Shown here: piece by piece, positions 24,179 to 35,903 of the stretch
How positions within the stretch are numbered: position 1 is the stretch's first letter
Layout of the letters: the number at the start of each line of letters is the position of its first letter
Origin: Tetrapyrgos nigripes
Lineage: Eukaryota; Basidiomycota; Agaricomycetes; Agaricales; Campanellaceae
Direction: 5' to 3'
DNA length: 64,000 bases
Assembly (NCBI GenBank): GCA_013368315.1
Contig: JAACJM010000022.1
Location: forward strand, 496,001 to 560,000
The notes under the pieces: model-generated
What the model was told of the DNA's origin: nothing
The model's database searches: none
The model's input: the letters and a program-made list of their open reading frames with translations, nothing else
Program-made: the position numbers and the translations under genes

Positions 24179-25544
24179 GGGGATAGAATCTGCAACTACA
24201 TAGCAATGAAGAACTAATGACTCAATGAGGTTATAGTACCGTAACCGTATATGTGTTGCTGGAGGTTGACTGCAGGTAGACCATTCTTGCGTTTGAAATG
24301 CATACCCTGTCAGTCTAACCGCTATTGAGTCATCCTCATGACGATAAAGACTCAAGAAGCATCAGTATCAGTTGTCGACTGAACTTTACTTGCCCATGTA
24401 GTGCTTGCCAAATCCCAGCTTCTCGGCGCTAATGAGACGATAAGTCTGCAACGTAAGTCAGATAACAGGAAACAGGAAAGCACTTTGGATGTCACGAGCT
24501 CCCTCCATGTAAGTACGTTTGTACAGTAAAACACACATTCGGTATAGGGTTCCCACACCCTGACGCGCGCGACTTCGACGCGTTTTTTCACCAAGTCGTA
24601 CGACGTACGTCCAACGCGTACAGGTACACGGTACTGACACAGTTAGGATCAAGTATGTCCATATTTCCCTGAGTGTATTTAATTCAGAGTAATGAATAAC
24701 TATTTCAGGGCACTGCCTAGCAGAGCTCAAAGTCAACGTTACGGGGGTGTAAAAACGGCACCAGGTGTTTCTAGCCTTTGTATGATGTGCGAGCACCGTA
24801 CAGAGGAAATTGGGATTTTCCTGCAGGTGTTGCATATAGTGCGGCAAGGTTTTGCTTGAATAAGCACATAGACTATTTACAACCTCGGATAATTGGCCAA
24901 AAAGTGATTATTTGCAAGGTTCTGTTAATGGGCTCGGAATGGAGTAAGTACGTACTTGGCTGCAATTGGGTGAGATGGGATTGAGAGAAAAAAACGTGTG
25001 GGAATCCCCTATACCGCATTTGGGGAATATCTCACGTGAGTGTGTTTTGACCAAGGGTCCAAATCCCCCCACTGCTCAACCAATGCTTGCCAATGAACCA
25101 TTTTGGCGTTACTACTTCCTCTTGGGTGTCCTCCAAGTTGAGTGTACAAGTCGTTATCCTCTTGACTTATGATGGTTAATGAAGGTATTGGGTATCAGTA
25201 TATCAGTATTTGATCAAGTACGACATCCGCGCGTGAACGCGTGAATGCTTGGCTGAAAACATCGTTCGACTAGGACTGATTGCGATGGTAGTGGATGCCT
25301 TCGTGTTCCCAGTTTGAACATATTTGAAGACGTTATGCCATGGTAAGTATTGCATCCGCATTGCGGGAGTGTCTTCTATTTGTTAAAGCAACCAGTCGCT
25401 CTAATGACATAGGCACGCATAGAAAATTTAAGCATAAATTACCGACACTGTTGACCGTTTGAACAGCGCAATAATTTCTTCTTCCTGGCAGTTCCGTACT
25501 GGTACCCTTGCGCCAAGTTACTCCTCCTCCTCTTCCTTTGCTAA
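24179..25544. other. Long intergenic region with clustered palindromes
   Basis: Some 1.37 kb without a recognisable gene. It holds overlapping palindromes GTCGTACGAC (24595-24604) and GACGTACGTC (24602-24611), several ACGCGT boxes (24578-24583, 24614-24619, about 25238-25243), AAGTACGTACTT near 24945, and TCACGTGA at 25032-25039. Small open frames at 24458-24847 and 24778-25172 show nothing recognisable. Confidence 0.6.
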
Positions 25545-26838
25545 ATGCCTCCGGCTCTAAGTTCTGCGTATTCTCCAGAAGGGGATCTATGGATTGAACG
25601 TAGCAACTTCAATGGAGTTGTGCTGTCCAACGTAGCCTTTGGTGTGTATTCTGGAATGTCTATACTCGCGTAGTCTAATATTTTTTGGAAACAGGAATAT
25701 TGTTTGGAATCGCAATCAGGTGTCTTCGAGGCGTCTATGAGACCTACGAACAAACCAAGAAGATTCAGTGGTGGATAGGACTTTATGCAGCCTGGATGCT
25801 TGCTCTAGCCACAGTGGCCCTTGCGCTACAAGACAAGTTCAATCAAATGACTTTCATTGACTACAGAGATTACCCTGGGGGTCCCAACGCTTTCACTTTG
25901 GATTTCTACTCTCTTCCGGTTAATGTTGGAAGCTTCTCTCTGTACGTCCGTTGTACGCACTGCCGAGAAGATTTTTTGACCTATTATACAGGTACACTAT
26001 TATGGCGTGGTTCGCTGACGGACTTGTAGTAAGCTTAAACGCGTACTTCGGTGGCTTGCAAGTCCACTCATAACGAGTCTCTCGTTAGTTATACCGTTTT
26101 TTCATCATCTATGACCGTAACCGGTACATCCTGTTCTTGCCTGCTTTGATATGGTTGGGAGGAGTCTGTGCGTCGTTCTGCCAGGTTGTCATCGTTTATG
26201 GTCTCTTCTGACCCATGTTTCTTTCTTTGCCAGTATCAGGAATCGGCTTACTCGTCTCAATAGTTCACTCTGACAACTCATTCTGGGCCGAAACCAGCAT
26301 CAAACTTGGAATTGCCTTTTGGTCTATCTCTCTTGGCCTGAACATAATCCTCACCAGCCTTATTGCCGGCCGTTTACTCATCGCACGCTATCATGCTAAA
26401 ACGCTCATGGGACCACGCTATGGAAGCCACTACTTATCAGTAGTGTCCATGCTGATAGAATCGGCAGCCCTTTATTCTGCTTGGGCGCTAGCGTTCTTGA
26501 TTACATTTGCTCGAGGGAGCCCTGCACAGAATTTGCTTCTGCCAGCGCTGGGCCAGGTACAGGTCAGTAATCTCAACTTGGTACCTCCATCCTCGTCTCT
26601 GATTTCCTGCCAGGGGATCGCCCCTCTTCTCATTTTAATGAGAGTTCTCCACGGCCGAGCATGGAGTAATTCTACCAATCATGGCTATACTCAGGAACAT
26701 ATACACAAGACACCTCTTACATCCAGGAATACAATTCGTAAAAGTCACTCTGGTGAGACAGTTCTTCCTGGGCCTCGGACTATGGGGAATACCCGCAGTC
26801 TAATTGTTCTTAAGGACACTCAGATCGAGAGGATGTAG
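25545..26838 (+). CDS. Multi-pass (7-TM-like) membrane protein, Agaricomycete type
   Basis: The start ATG at 25545 gives MPPALSSAYSPEGDLWIERS. Short introns near 25641-25694, 25939-25991, 26031-26091, 26168-26232 and 26564-26613 keep one frame. Membrane spans visible in order include NVAFGILFGIAIRCL, IGLYAAWMLALATVALAL, IMAWFADGLV, ILFLPALIWLGGV, GIGLLVSIV, IAFWSISLGLNIILTSLIAG and SAALYSAWALAFLITFA. A short polar tail follows and the stop is at 26836-26838. The pattern YRFFIIYDRNRY in a cytoplasmic loop is typical of a large, uncharacterised mushroom family of seven-helix proteins. No ligand or G-protein signature can be claimed. Confidence 0.78.
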
Positions 26839-26903
26839 TGACCCATCGGGGAATGTAATCGAGATGAGCTACACATGATACCATAAATTCACAATGTAGA
26901 TCA

Positions 26904-29900
26904 TTACAGATACAAAGAAGAGCAGAATATCACGGAATTCGGGCGCTCCAGCATCTCGGATGCCTTTTCAAACTTTTCCTTGAGTTCCGTGTTCCCAATG
27001 ACTTTGGCACCCATCGCCATCTGACGCAGCAGTTCACCTAGCCTTCGAAAAACGCGAATCACGCTGCCTTCAAAAATGTCGGTGAGCTAGATTCAGAAAG
27101 GCTTAGCTTCTTGAGATAATGGACCAGAAAAAGCCATACCTTGCAAATATCGGAGAATGAGGCACCTCGACACCATTGCATGACAGCATCCATCAACTCC
27201 ACCTTGAAAGAGGCTACGTATTGCTCTTCGTCAATTGGTAATTTTGACTCCTTGGACACCTTTGCGATTCGTCTGGCAAGCTCTTGCATCACTCTCAGCG
27301 GGGCTGCCAACTCCTCAGTCAGTTTGGTCTGTTTTTCGCTCTGAAGAAAATGCGTCCATATCAAGTAAATACCGGTACAAATGTCATCGACGCACCTTTT
27401 CATCAAACACAAAGCAACTCAAAAGCGCAGCACAATGTTCGGGAGCCAAACTGTTGAATGTGCCGTTGAAGATCAGCTCAGTCAATAGCAACTCATCTCC
27501 CGAACTAATTTCGCAAGCAACTCTGCCTTTGACGTCAACAATGTCTGCCGACGTTGTGAATCCAAGACGACGCAATACCCGCTTGCGACATTTGAGTTCC
27601 TCAAGTTGGAGTACATCATGGGTTGATTGTATCCGCTTCTTCAGAGCCCTGATGTGGTCTTGAGTCTGCTTCTTTTTCGAGTATAGCGAGTAAAGTTCTG
27701 GTAGGCGGGGATCTTTGTGAAGAGGGCTCTTAAACATCTTGTCTTCCATGGCCTCAATTTTCTACGAAGAAACGACTGAGATTGACAACGGCAGAGAGTA
27801 AAAAAACAAGTTCTCACCTGAATCAAAGCCATAAATTTTTCGTCTTTGATTCCCAAATTCTTCACAGGGTCAAGTAGGGTGATACCGTCCGGGAATCTTC
27901 TCTGAACCTCGAGCACACTCTTCCACACCGTTTCTCTCCCTGCCTCCAGCTTCAGATCCTTGGGTAAGTACAGCCGGATGTGACTAATGCCGTCGATAGT
28001 TGACAAAAGTGCGGGAATAATAATGGGAACGCCTTTCTGATTTGGTGGACATGGTTGTATACCAGCAGGGGTTGCAGGCATGCTCCCACGATCCTTTTGG
28101 TCTTTGGAGAGATTGCTTCCGGGAGCACAGTTCAAGAGAACGTCAATGATGTACTGTTCATGCGGAGGCAGCTTTTCGGGCATAGGTTGGTTCTGGAACA
28201 AATTTAAAACGAGTGAATACCACCGTGTAACGAGAGTACATACTTTGGGTGGTAGACGCTTCTGAAAATTTATGACTACTCCCCAACCGAAATCGAGCTT
28301 GTCATATTTAACTTTCACTAGTCGGCCAGGATTCAAGAAAGGTAGAGAGTATGTAGGGTGCGTGATGACTTCTCGGAAATCAGCAGCCATCTGATCAAGT
28401 TGTTGTCGGTACTCGTAGTACTCAGCCATACGCTCTTCGTCAGGTATCGATATGGAATCCCTAGCTTGTTCCGCCGCCTTGAGTTCTACAGTATATTCAG
28501 TACCTTGAAAAGAAAAACAACACCAGATCGACGAACCTTCTTCCATCTTCGGTATACCGGTGCTACTTTGGAATTGGTGAAAACATCTTTCCAACATGTA
28601 TTCCGGACTGATCCCTTCCACCTTCATCAGATTCATGACCATGTTGTATCCAATGTGGAATGCCGAATCAAGTCGATCCGCCTCTCCTTTTATCATTTCC
28701 TTCGCCACTGCCGGCTCTAATTTCTCGTCACACATCATAATGACTACACCTCGGTCATCCAAGCCACGACGACCCGCGCGGCCAGACATCTGAATGTATT
28801 CTCCCGAAGACAAACTTCGTTGCTCGCGACCGTCGAATTTACGCGTATCGGTAAAGACCACAGTTTTAGCTGGCATGTTGAGTCCGATGGAGAACGTCTC
28901 GGTGGCGAAAAGAACTTTGATGAGACCTTCCTGGAAGAGAATTTCGATGACTTCTTTGAGGATGGGTAGCAGACCAGAGTGATGAATACCGATACCGCGA
29001 CGAAGTAATGGTAGAAGGTTGCTTATTTGGGGCAACTGGCGGTCATCGGATGAGAGATTTTCGATCGCGTTATTAAAGATATTGGTCACAAGGTCTTGTT
29101 CGTCGGTATTGTTGAATTCGAACTTGGACATGGCCAACGCATTGCCCTCGCATTCACGTTTACTGAAGGAAAACACGATGACAGGGTTGTAATCTTTGAC
29201 CATAATCATCTTGATGATTCTAGAGATGTCTGACCCGGCTGCGAAAATTTAGAAGACACTCAGACAATTACCTACGAGGAACATACCTTTCTTATCGCCA
29301 CCTTTCTTAGATTTACCTTTCCTACCCTTCCCAGCTCGCGGGTCCGCAGGGTCGTCGCCTGCTCTATCCTGGATTTCCCCCATAGCTTTACTGAAATTAT
29401 CTTCCCGGAATTCACCCTTTTCGTTGACGACCAGGTAGATGCCTTCACCGCCCTTGGGAAAAAGATAGTGTTGTAAAGGTGTCGGTCTAAAGTCTGTGTA
29501 GACGACGTGACAAGGTTGCTCGTGCGATTTGCAAATCCATTCAGCAAACTGCATTGCATTAGGAATCGTGGCGGAGAGAAAGACGTAGCGGACTGTATGC
29601 GGGAGAAGGATGATGGTCTCTTCCCAAACTACACCGCGTTCCTTGTCTCGCATATAATGAATTTCGTCAAAAATGACCCAAGCAACTTCACGCATGATCT
29701 CGGAACCACGATACAGCATAGAACGCAAGATCTTTAGGAGGAGAATAAGAAATTGATGAAACGGGTATAAACGTACGGATAATTCATACCTCGGTAGTCA
29801 TGACTAGACATGTCGCTGAAGGGTTAATAGTGACATCTCCGGTCATCAGCCCCACGTCTCCAAATTCTGCTAGCATTTCACGATATTTCTGATTGCTGAG

Positions 29901-30600
29901 AGCCTATGATGAACCTATAAGCGAGCAGGAAAATGAGGATACAATTTGAAGGCACCTTGATTGGACTAGTGTAGATAACACGCTGTTTTCGTGCCAGACA
30001 ATGTGCAATAGCATATTCTGCTACAACCGTTTTCCCTGCACTAGTATGCGCTGAGACCAGTACACTCTCATTCCGTTGTATAGCATACACGGAAACTTTT
30101 TGAAAGGGATCCAACTCGAATTTGTACTCTCGGTCAGGTTTTGCGGGAGGAACATGTTGAGAAATCGGGATATAATTGTATCCTGGAGGTACTGCGACTT
30201 GATGTCGAACCTTAGGTACCATTCAGAAACACAAAGGGATGGAAACCGGAAAGATACACACCTGGTGCCGTAGCTCCAGTCGTGAACCAGCCTCTACACC
30301 ATCAGTCAGTCCAGCACTAGCAACAACTTCGCGCTTGGCTTCCGTCTCAAAATCATCTAATACGACAGGGTTTGGTGCAGGGGCTTCTTCCGTCCGGGGC
30401 TTTTTCGCAGGACGAGGAGAGGTAGGTTCATCTTTGGATGTATCGTGGTCGTTGCGGACTTTATGGTCGGCTTTCGAGTCTGCTTTTCGCTTTTTGGGAA
30501 GGTTGTTTGGAGGTTCAACAGAGATGCTTTCCTCTTCATCACCAATTTCGTCATCTACAGGAGCACCATCGAGAAAGGAGAAGAGGTCATTCGAGTCCAT
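26904..30600 (-). CDS. MTR4: Ski2-like RNA helicase MTR4 (nuclear exosome cofactor)
   Basis: The start ATG is at 30600 ([20 protein letters not shown]) and the stop TAA ends at 26904, after the terminal residues CSSLYL that resemble the family ending ASLYL. An acidic/basic low-complexity N-terminus precedes the helicase core: motif [27 protein letters not shown], motif [20 protein letters not shown], motif [17 protein letters not shown], and motif [22 protein letters not shown]. The MTR4-specific region after RecA2 follows ([19 protein letters not shown], then the arch/KOW segment and C-terminal helical bundle). Mtr4 unwinds and threads RNA into the nuclear exosome and is part of TRAMP. Length of about 1,060 residues fits. 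Confidence 0.95.
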
Positions 30601-30804
30601 TGTGGACGTAGTGGTTTAAGTTAGGAAAGAAAATTTGCGTGAACATACAAGCCGGGCCGGGGTCAGCAAAACAAAACGCGAACAACTTGTTAACGGTATA
30701 GTACAACCGAAAATACATTCCTTTCACTGCATCCTACACACATCCCTAAGACTACTTTACAGAACTAGTGTTACAACAATTTTTTTTGAACACTATTGAA
30801 CCCT

Positions 30805-32808
30805 TCAGAGCTTGTTGAAGTTGGAAGCGAGACCAATGTTGTGACGGAAGTTCACTGCCTCCTGAGCAGACTTAGCCTTGAGAGGCTTAACAGTTGGTGC
30901 GCCGACAGCCTTTGCAATGCGGTCAGAGAGATCTTGGTCGACAGCGGCCCACACGGAAACTATAGTTCAACACGTCAATTACTATTCCAAGGTAAATAAA
31001 GACTTCTTACGTTGTCTGGCCTTGACCTCAGCACTCTTGACGTTCTTGAAATGGCCAGCTACATTCTGCACGTATGCCTCCCTTTGTTGGTCATTCCAGA
31101 CCTTGGACCATAACGCACGAGGTTGCTCAAAGTCAACTGCACGACAACAGATGAGGTAGATCCAACAAACAGGAGATAGAAAGCTCACGTTCAGTGATCT
31201 CGCTCAAATCTCTGTAAGCAGCGCCAATATAGTTCTCATGCTTGAGCTCCCTCTCTTTGTCCCTGCAACCGCCCTCCAACGTTCCTGCACGTCCAGAGTA
31301 CGTGAGAGGTTGGATGGTGCTCTGGTAGTTGGGCCTGGCACCTTGAGAGATGAAGGTCGCAGGTCCATCTCTCTGGAAGTTGGCTACAGGAACGATAGGT
31401 GCGTTGACGGGAAGCTGCTGGTAGTTGGTACCGAGTCGGTGACGGTGAGTGTCAGGGTACGAGAACAATCTAGATTGAAGGACAGGATCTGCAGAAGGCT
31501 CGATGTATGGGACTAGATGCGATGGAGAGAAGGCACTCTTTTGCAGTAATCGTCAGATGTGTACGATCCGGAGGGTACAACCACCTACCTGCTCAATTTC
31601 GGCAAAGTAGTTTTGGACGTTCTCATTGAAAACAATTTTACCGAACGGACGAAGAGGGAATTCCTTGTGTGGCCAGACTTTAGTGAGGTCGAGGACGTTG
31701 TAGCGGAACTTTTCAGCTTGCTCAGGTGTCATCGTTTGCTAAGATGCTGGAGTGAGTGGCAATTTGTCAGGTATGATCGTCAGACTTACCACATAGCAGA
31801 TGTATGATGGGTAGTTGCCGGATTCGATGGCCTCAAAGAGACTCTGGATACCATAGTCGGGGTTGGATCCAGAAAGCTCTCCAGCTTCGGCGTCAGACAA
31901 AGTCTGAATACGGAATCAGAACGGATCCGGACGTATTTCACTAGAAGTTTATTTACCTTGAAGCCTTTGTCGACGCGGACATGGACCTGAGTGTACACGA
32001 ACGAGCCATCTTCTTTGAACCACTTGAAGGTGTGTCCGGAGTAGCCGTGCATTTGATGGTAACCGTTGGGAGTACCGCGATCAGAGAACAAAATCATTAT
32101 CTGATGAATGGACTCGGGATTTTGGGAGAGATAGTCCTGAAGGTGTGGCAATCAGTGGAAATACTAGATAAGGGATGAAAATACTCACCCAGAACGCATC
32201 GGGGTCTTTGAGATGAGTCTGAGGGTCCCTCTTTTGAGTGTGGATGAAGTGAGGGAATTTGGCGGGATCTCTGATGAAGAAAACGGGAGTATTATTGAAG
32301 ACCCAGTCCCAATTGCCTTCATCTGTCTTGAGCTTGATGGCGAAACCACGAGGATCACGAGCCGTGTCTGCAGAACCAGATTCTCCTCCGACCGTCGACC
32401 AGCGAACAGTGGCTCTGACCTTCTTGCCAGGAGATGTGAGAAGCTTGTTCGAGGTGATGTCACTCAGATCATGGGTAGCTTCAAAGTAACCATGGCAGCC
32501 AGCACCCTTGGCGTGGACCTGATCCAGAGTGAGATTAAACAACGAAAATCGAGCATAGCATAGAGGTACTCACTACACGCTCAGGGATACGCTCGCGGTC
32601 GAAGTGAGCGAGAAGATCGATGTGATGGAAGTCTGGATATTGTTTTTAGGCTGGATGTGACATCGTAGAGGATCCGAGACATACCCTGAAGGAGGAGAGG
32701 ACCATGGAAGCCAACCCTTTGAGCGGCGTAAGGCTCAGAGACGGGTGCACCGTTGGAAGTAGTGTAGACAGCTCCGTCTTTCGACTCAAAAACTTGCTTG
32801 GAAGGCAT
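30805..32808 (-). CDS. Monofunctional haem catalase
   Basis: The start ATG is at 32808 ([20 protein letters not shown]) and the stop TGA ends at 30805. About seven short introns are spliced out. The active-site segment reads [20 protein letters not shown] across an intron, with the essential histidine. [20 protein letters not shown] and [20 protein letters not shown] follow, and the proximal haem signature [14 protein letters not shown] carries the tyrosine ligand near 31465. Length of about 510 residues indicates a small-subunit catalase. There is no signal peptide. The protein ends SNFNKL; NKL is a weak variant of the peroxisomal PTS1 tripeptide, so peroxisomal or cytosolic location is possible. 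A TCACGTGA palindrome lies 93 bp upstream. Confidence 0.95.
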
Positions 32809-33609
32809 ATCAAGATGACTGCTGATAAAGAAAAAGGATCGACCCACCAGACTTAAATATGGAAGGTTTTGTACATATGACCTCCTATTGACCTTCTAAA
32901 TCACGTGATCGCACAGCGCGTTGTTAATGGAGCTCTCCTCATTGGCTCATCCTTGCGCTCTCGAGTCTCGACGGTCAAATGACACCATTGCTCCTCATTT
33001 TCGAACATTCCCGTAGGTCATCTGAATAAGCTCTAGCGCCCTCATCTTTCCGAAGATTGGTCATTGACCCAAAGTCACGTCTTGGCTTGCTCTGGGCCTT
33101 CCCAATCTCACCAATGTTTCGGGGGTATCTGGTTTGCCGGTCCCCCGAATGGTTCCCGGTTCAGTCCGACTTTCGGTGTTCAACGAGTGAGCGGAAGGCG
33201 AGTCCTTGGTGTGAGACTCTCGTACGGATTGAGTGAGACTGTCCTAACAAAGGATTCCGAGAGTTTTCCGAATTCGTAGTGAGCTGAGACGATGCATAGC
33301 CTAAGCCCTGGCATTGCGAGAGGATTACACCCATTCGATTTTTTGAACCGTACTTGCATTCTGAGAGCGCAGGGCCTTAATGCATACAAATTTGAAGTAT
33401 GATATCAGTTGCACCCAACTCTGAATGACTGTCAAGCGAGATATCTAGGATCTGCAGACCAATGCACAGGGCGTGGAATAGGCTAACACCAGAATAACCC
33501 GAAGTACTGCAAAACAACGCGACCGCTTCGAGACAATGATTCTTCGAATAAGATTGGGCGTTGGTATATCAGCTCAACTTGACTCCAGACTATATGTGTT
33601 TTTCTCCAG
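32809..33609. other. Intergenic, catalase promoter side
   Basis: About 800 bp between the catalase start and the TFB5 stop. Apart from the TCACGTGA box I see no recognisable element. A T-loop-like string near 33160 does not make a tRNA. Confidence 0.5.
32901..32908. promoter_or_regulatory. TCACGTGA box upstream of catalase
   Basis: An eight-base palindrome containing CACGTG, 93 bp before the catalase ATG. The identical octamer precedes SEC63 at nearly the same distance. Confidence 0.5.
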
Positions 33610-33940
33610 CTAGAAAGTTTGATATGAGTTCGGGAAGGAGTATTGCAAACAAGCACGACGCGCCTCATTTTCTAGCTGCCTCCTTATACGATATTCCTCA
33701 TCGGCCTTGATAACGAGATGGTGGTCATCCAGATCTTCAATTATAAAGCTCTGTTGTTCGTTCATGATGAGAAGAATCTGCTTTACAGCTGCGTCGCTGT
33801 TTTCCGCCTAGTCAAGACATAGATGCTTGAAGGGTAAAATATCTTCACTGACCAAGTAAGCAGAACACCTGCCAGAAGGCGTCTAATGAGATGGCAAAAC
33901 TCTTCGACAGAGTAGCAGGCTCACCTTTGATCGCACGCAT
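33610..33940 (-). CDS. TFB5: TFIIH subunit TFB5 (p8/TTDA homologue), three exons
   Basis: A tiny gene seen only after splicing: exons 33940-33925, 33868-33853 and 33796-33610. The two introns are 56 nt each, and the joined 219 nt give exactly 72 residues plus stop. The protein begins MRAIKGVLLTCDAAVKQILL and continues MNEQQSFIIEDLDDHHLVIK. That matches the family pattern G.L..CD...KQ.LL......FII.DLDD.H, and 72 residues is close to the usual length of about 70. TFB5 stabilises the TFIIH core by pairing with the p52/Tfb2 subunit, and acts in nucleotide-excision repair and transcription. The last stretch (ARRACLQYSFPNSYQTF) is less conserved. The gene is divergent from ribose-5-phosphate isomerase, with 220 bp between starts. 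Confidence 0.88.
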
Positions 33941-34160
33941 TACGCAAAGTTGTCGGCGTGAGACAGTTCCCCGATGCCCGTAGCTGCTGGATCTATGTTG
34001 CTGCGATTCAGATATACCAGGACACTACCGCAAGTGCGATCGGTCTCGCAAAGAGTCAAGATAACCCGAGTACAAGCGTGAGTTGCTGTGCAGGTCCATT
34101 CTTACCACGGCTTTTGACTTACCTTCCATCGTCTACGCCACCGTTTCGAAACTCTTTACA

Positions 34161-35588
34161 ATGTCGTTACCCACTCCGGTCGCGGACGAAATAAATAATC
34201 TGCTTAACGAAAGGTTGTCAATGATAACCACCGCTGTCCCGCATCCCATGCTTCCAGTAGACCAACCAATGATTCGTGCGTCGTCGTTTTCTCTTTACCT
34301 AACAAATTATTCAAAGATGATCAGGTACTAAGGCCATCCTTAAGCCTCTTACTTCACCCATAGCCTCAGGTCAACTGTCTGTAATTGAAAAATCGAAGCA
34401 ACTAGCTGCCTGGACCGCTGTCGACCAGCATATTAAGCCCGAGCATCGGGTGAGTGAAGACCTCCAAGGAAGGACGATTTGACTCGATAACTCGCTGAAA
34501 GGTCATCGGTATTGGCTCCGGTGAGTTGGGCACTCACGTTATGCGCATCGCTATTGACCCGTCTGTCAGGCTCTACGGTACCATACGTTGTTGAAAGGAT
34601 TGTAAGCCAGGGGGCGGCAGCCAATCAGGATCGAGTGTTCATCCCTACGGGTAACTGATACATCTGTATCTTGTTTGCTAGCTGACCTTCCTCTATACAG
34701 GCTTTCAGTCCAAGGAGCTGATCGTTTCCTCTGGCTTGATGTTGGGTGATGTCGATCAGTACCCTACTATTGATGTTACTCTGGACGGCGCAGATGAGTT
34801 AGTGTCCTTTTCATGTCTCATCACTGACACTCATTTCTCTATAGAGTAGACCTCGAGTTGAACTGCATAAAAGGAGGAGGTGCATGTCACCTGAGGGAAA
34901 AAGTAATTGCAGAGGCTGCCAACACGTACGCTGGTTCACCTTTGACACCTATCACCTAACCTGACGCCGTTCTAGCTTCGTCCTTGTCGCTGATTACCGC
35001 AAGAATGTCGAATATCTCGGCACCAATGTCAGTCCTTCTGTCTTTCACTGCCTTGGTAGTCTCATTGCTGACATCAGTTAAGTTCAAAGCAGGAGTACCT
35101 ATTGAAGTTGTACCTTTCGCGTACGCTAAGGTTCTTCAGAATCTGCATCATGTTCTAGGGTCACCAAACGCTACGTTGCGAATGGCTGTTGCTAAGGGTA
35201 TGCTCTGTTCTACCATGATTCCGTCATTTCCTTCATTAACCGCAATAGCTGGACCTGTGGTCACGGACAACGGCAACTTCGTGATTGACGCACCCTTCGA
35301 TCGAGAAATCATGGCGAAACCTTACACTGTGAGGCCCATCACGCATAGCCTGAAATGTCGCTGATTGCTCGGTTTAGATTATGGCTCAGATCAAGATGTT
35401 GACGGGTGTGGTTGAGGTCGGTTTGTTCTGTCATATGGCACGCGCAGCGTACTTTGGAAACAAGGCAAGTCCGACGCCTTCATCCCTGGACCCTATTAAT
35501 ACCAGATCGATCAAACTAGGATGGAAGTGTAACAATCAAATGGAACGATGGCAAGAGAGAGGAACTGTCACCAAAAAAGGTCGAGTGA
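34161..35588 (+). CDS. Ribose-5-phosphate isomerase A
   Basis: The start ATG at 34161 gives [20 protein letters not shown]. Short introns follow, for example donor at 34278 and acceptor near 34324. Conserved family segments are in order: [99 protein letters not shown] and [18 protein letters not shown]. The last intron (35465-35519) has a GC donor, GCAAGT. Splicing it gives the family-like ending [20 protein letters not shown] and stop at 35586-35588. Not splicing it would give an unrelated tail. The enzyme interconverts ribose-5-phosphate and ribulose-5-phosphate in the pentose phosphate pathway. About 45 residues at the N-terminus precede the usual start of the domain. Confidence 0.93.
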
Positions 35589-35797
35589 GACCCCAGGCAA
35601 TGGTTTTCGGCCGCGTTTTAAAGATCATATAGAGGGGATAGCAATCTAGAATAGAACAGTGTACATGACCTTGTAATACCATCTGTAAAATGAAGACTGC
35701 TTCAACCCGGCCGAGTTGTCAAGAACCTTGGGCTATGCGTTTCATCAGAAGGCGGAGACGAGTACCACTGTAGTGCAATGGATCCATCTAGTATCTA

Positions 35798-35803
35798 CAC
35801 GTG
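35798..35803. promoter_or_regulatory. CACGTG box upstream of AROM
   Basis: CACGTG, in the context ACACGTGA, 100 bp before the AROM ATG. Downstream of it, 35813-35842 carries a short tandem block of AAATTTTTCC units that may serve as a promoter A/T tract. Confidence 0.45.
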
Positions 35804-35903
35804 AGATCTATCAAATTTTTTCCAAATTTTTCCAAATTTAAAAAGAGCAAGGCGACTTGACTAATTTCCAATCTTCTATCCGTTCTTGTCTGCCGTCTGG
35901 AAG

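Noticed and set aside
33110..33190. Possible tRNA (T-arm-like string CGGTTCAGTCC)
   Set aside because: No matching acceptor stem, and the T-loop lacks the conserved adenine; no cloverleaf could be drawn.
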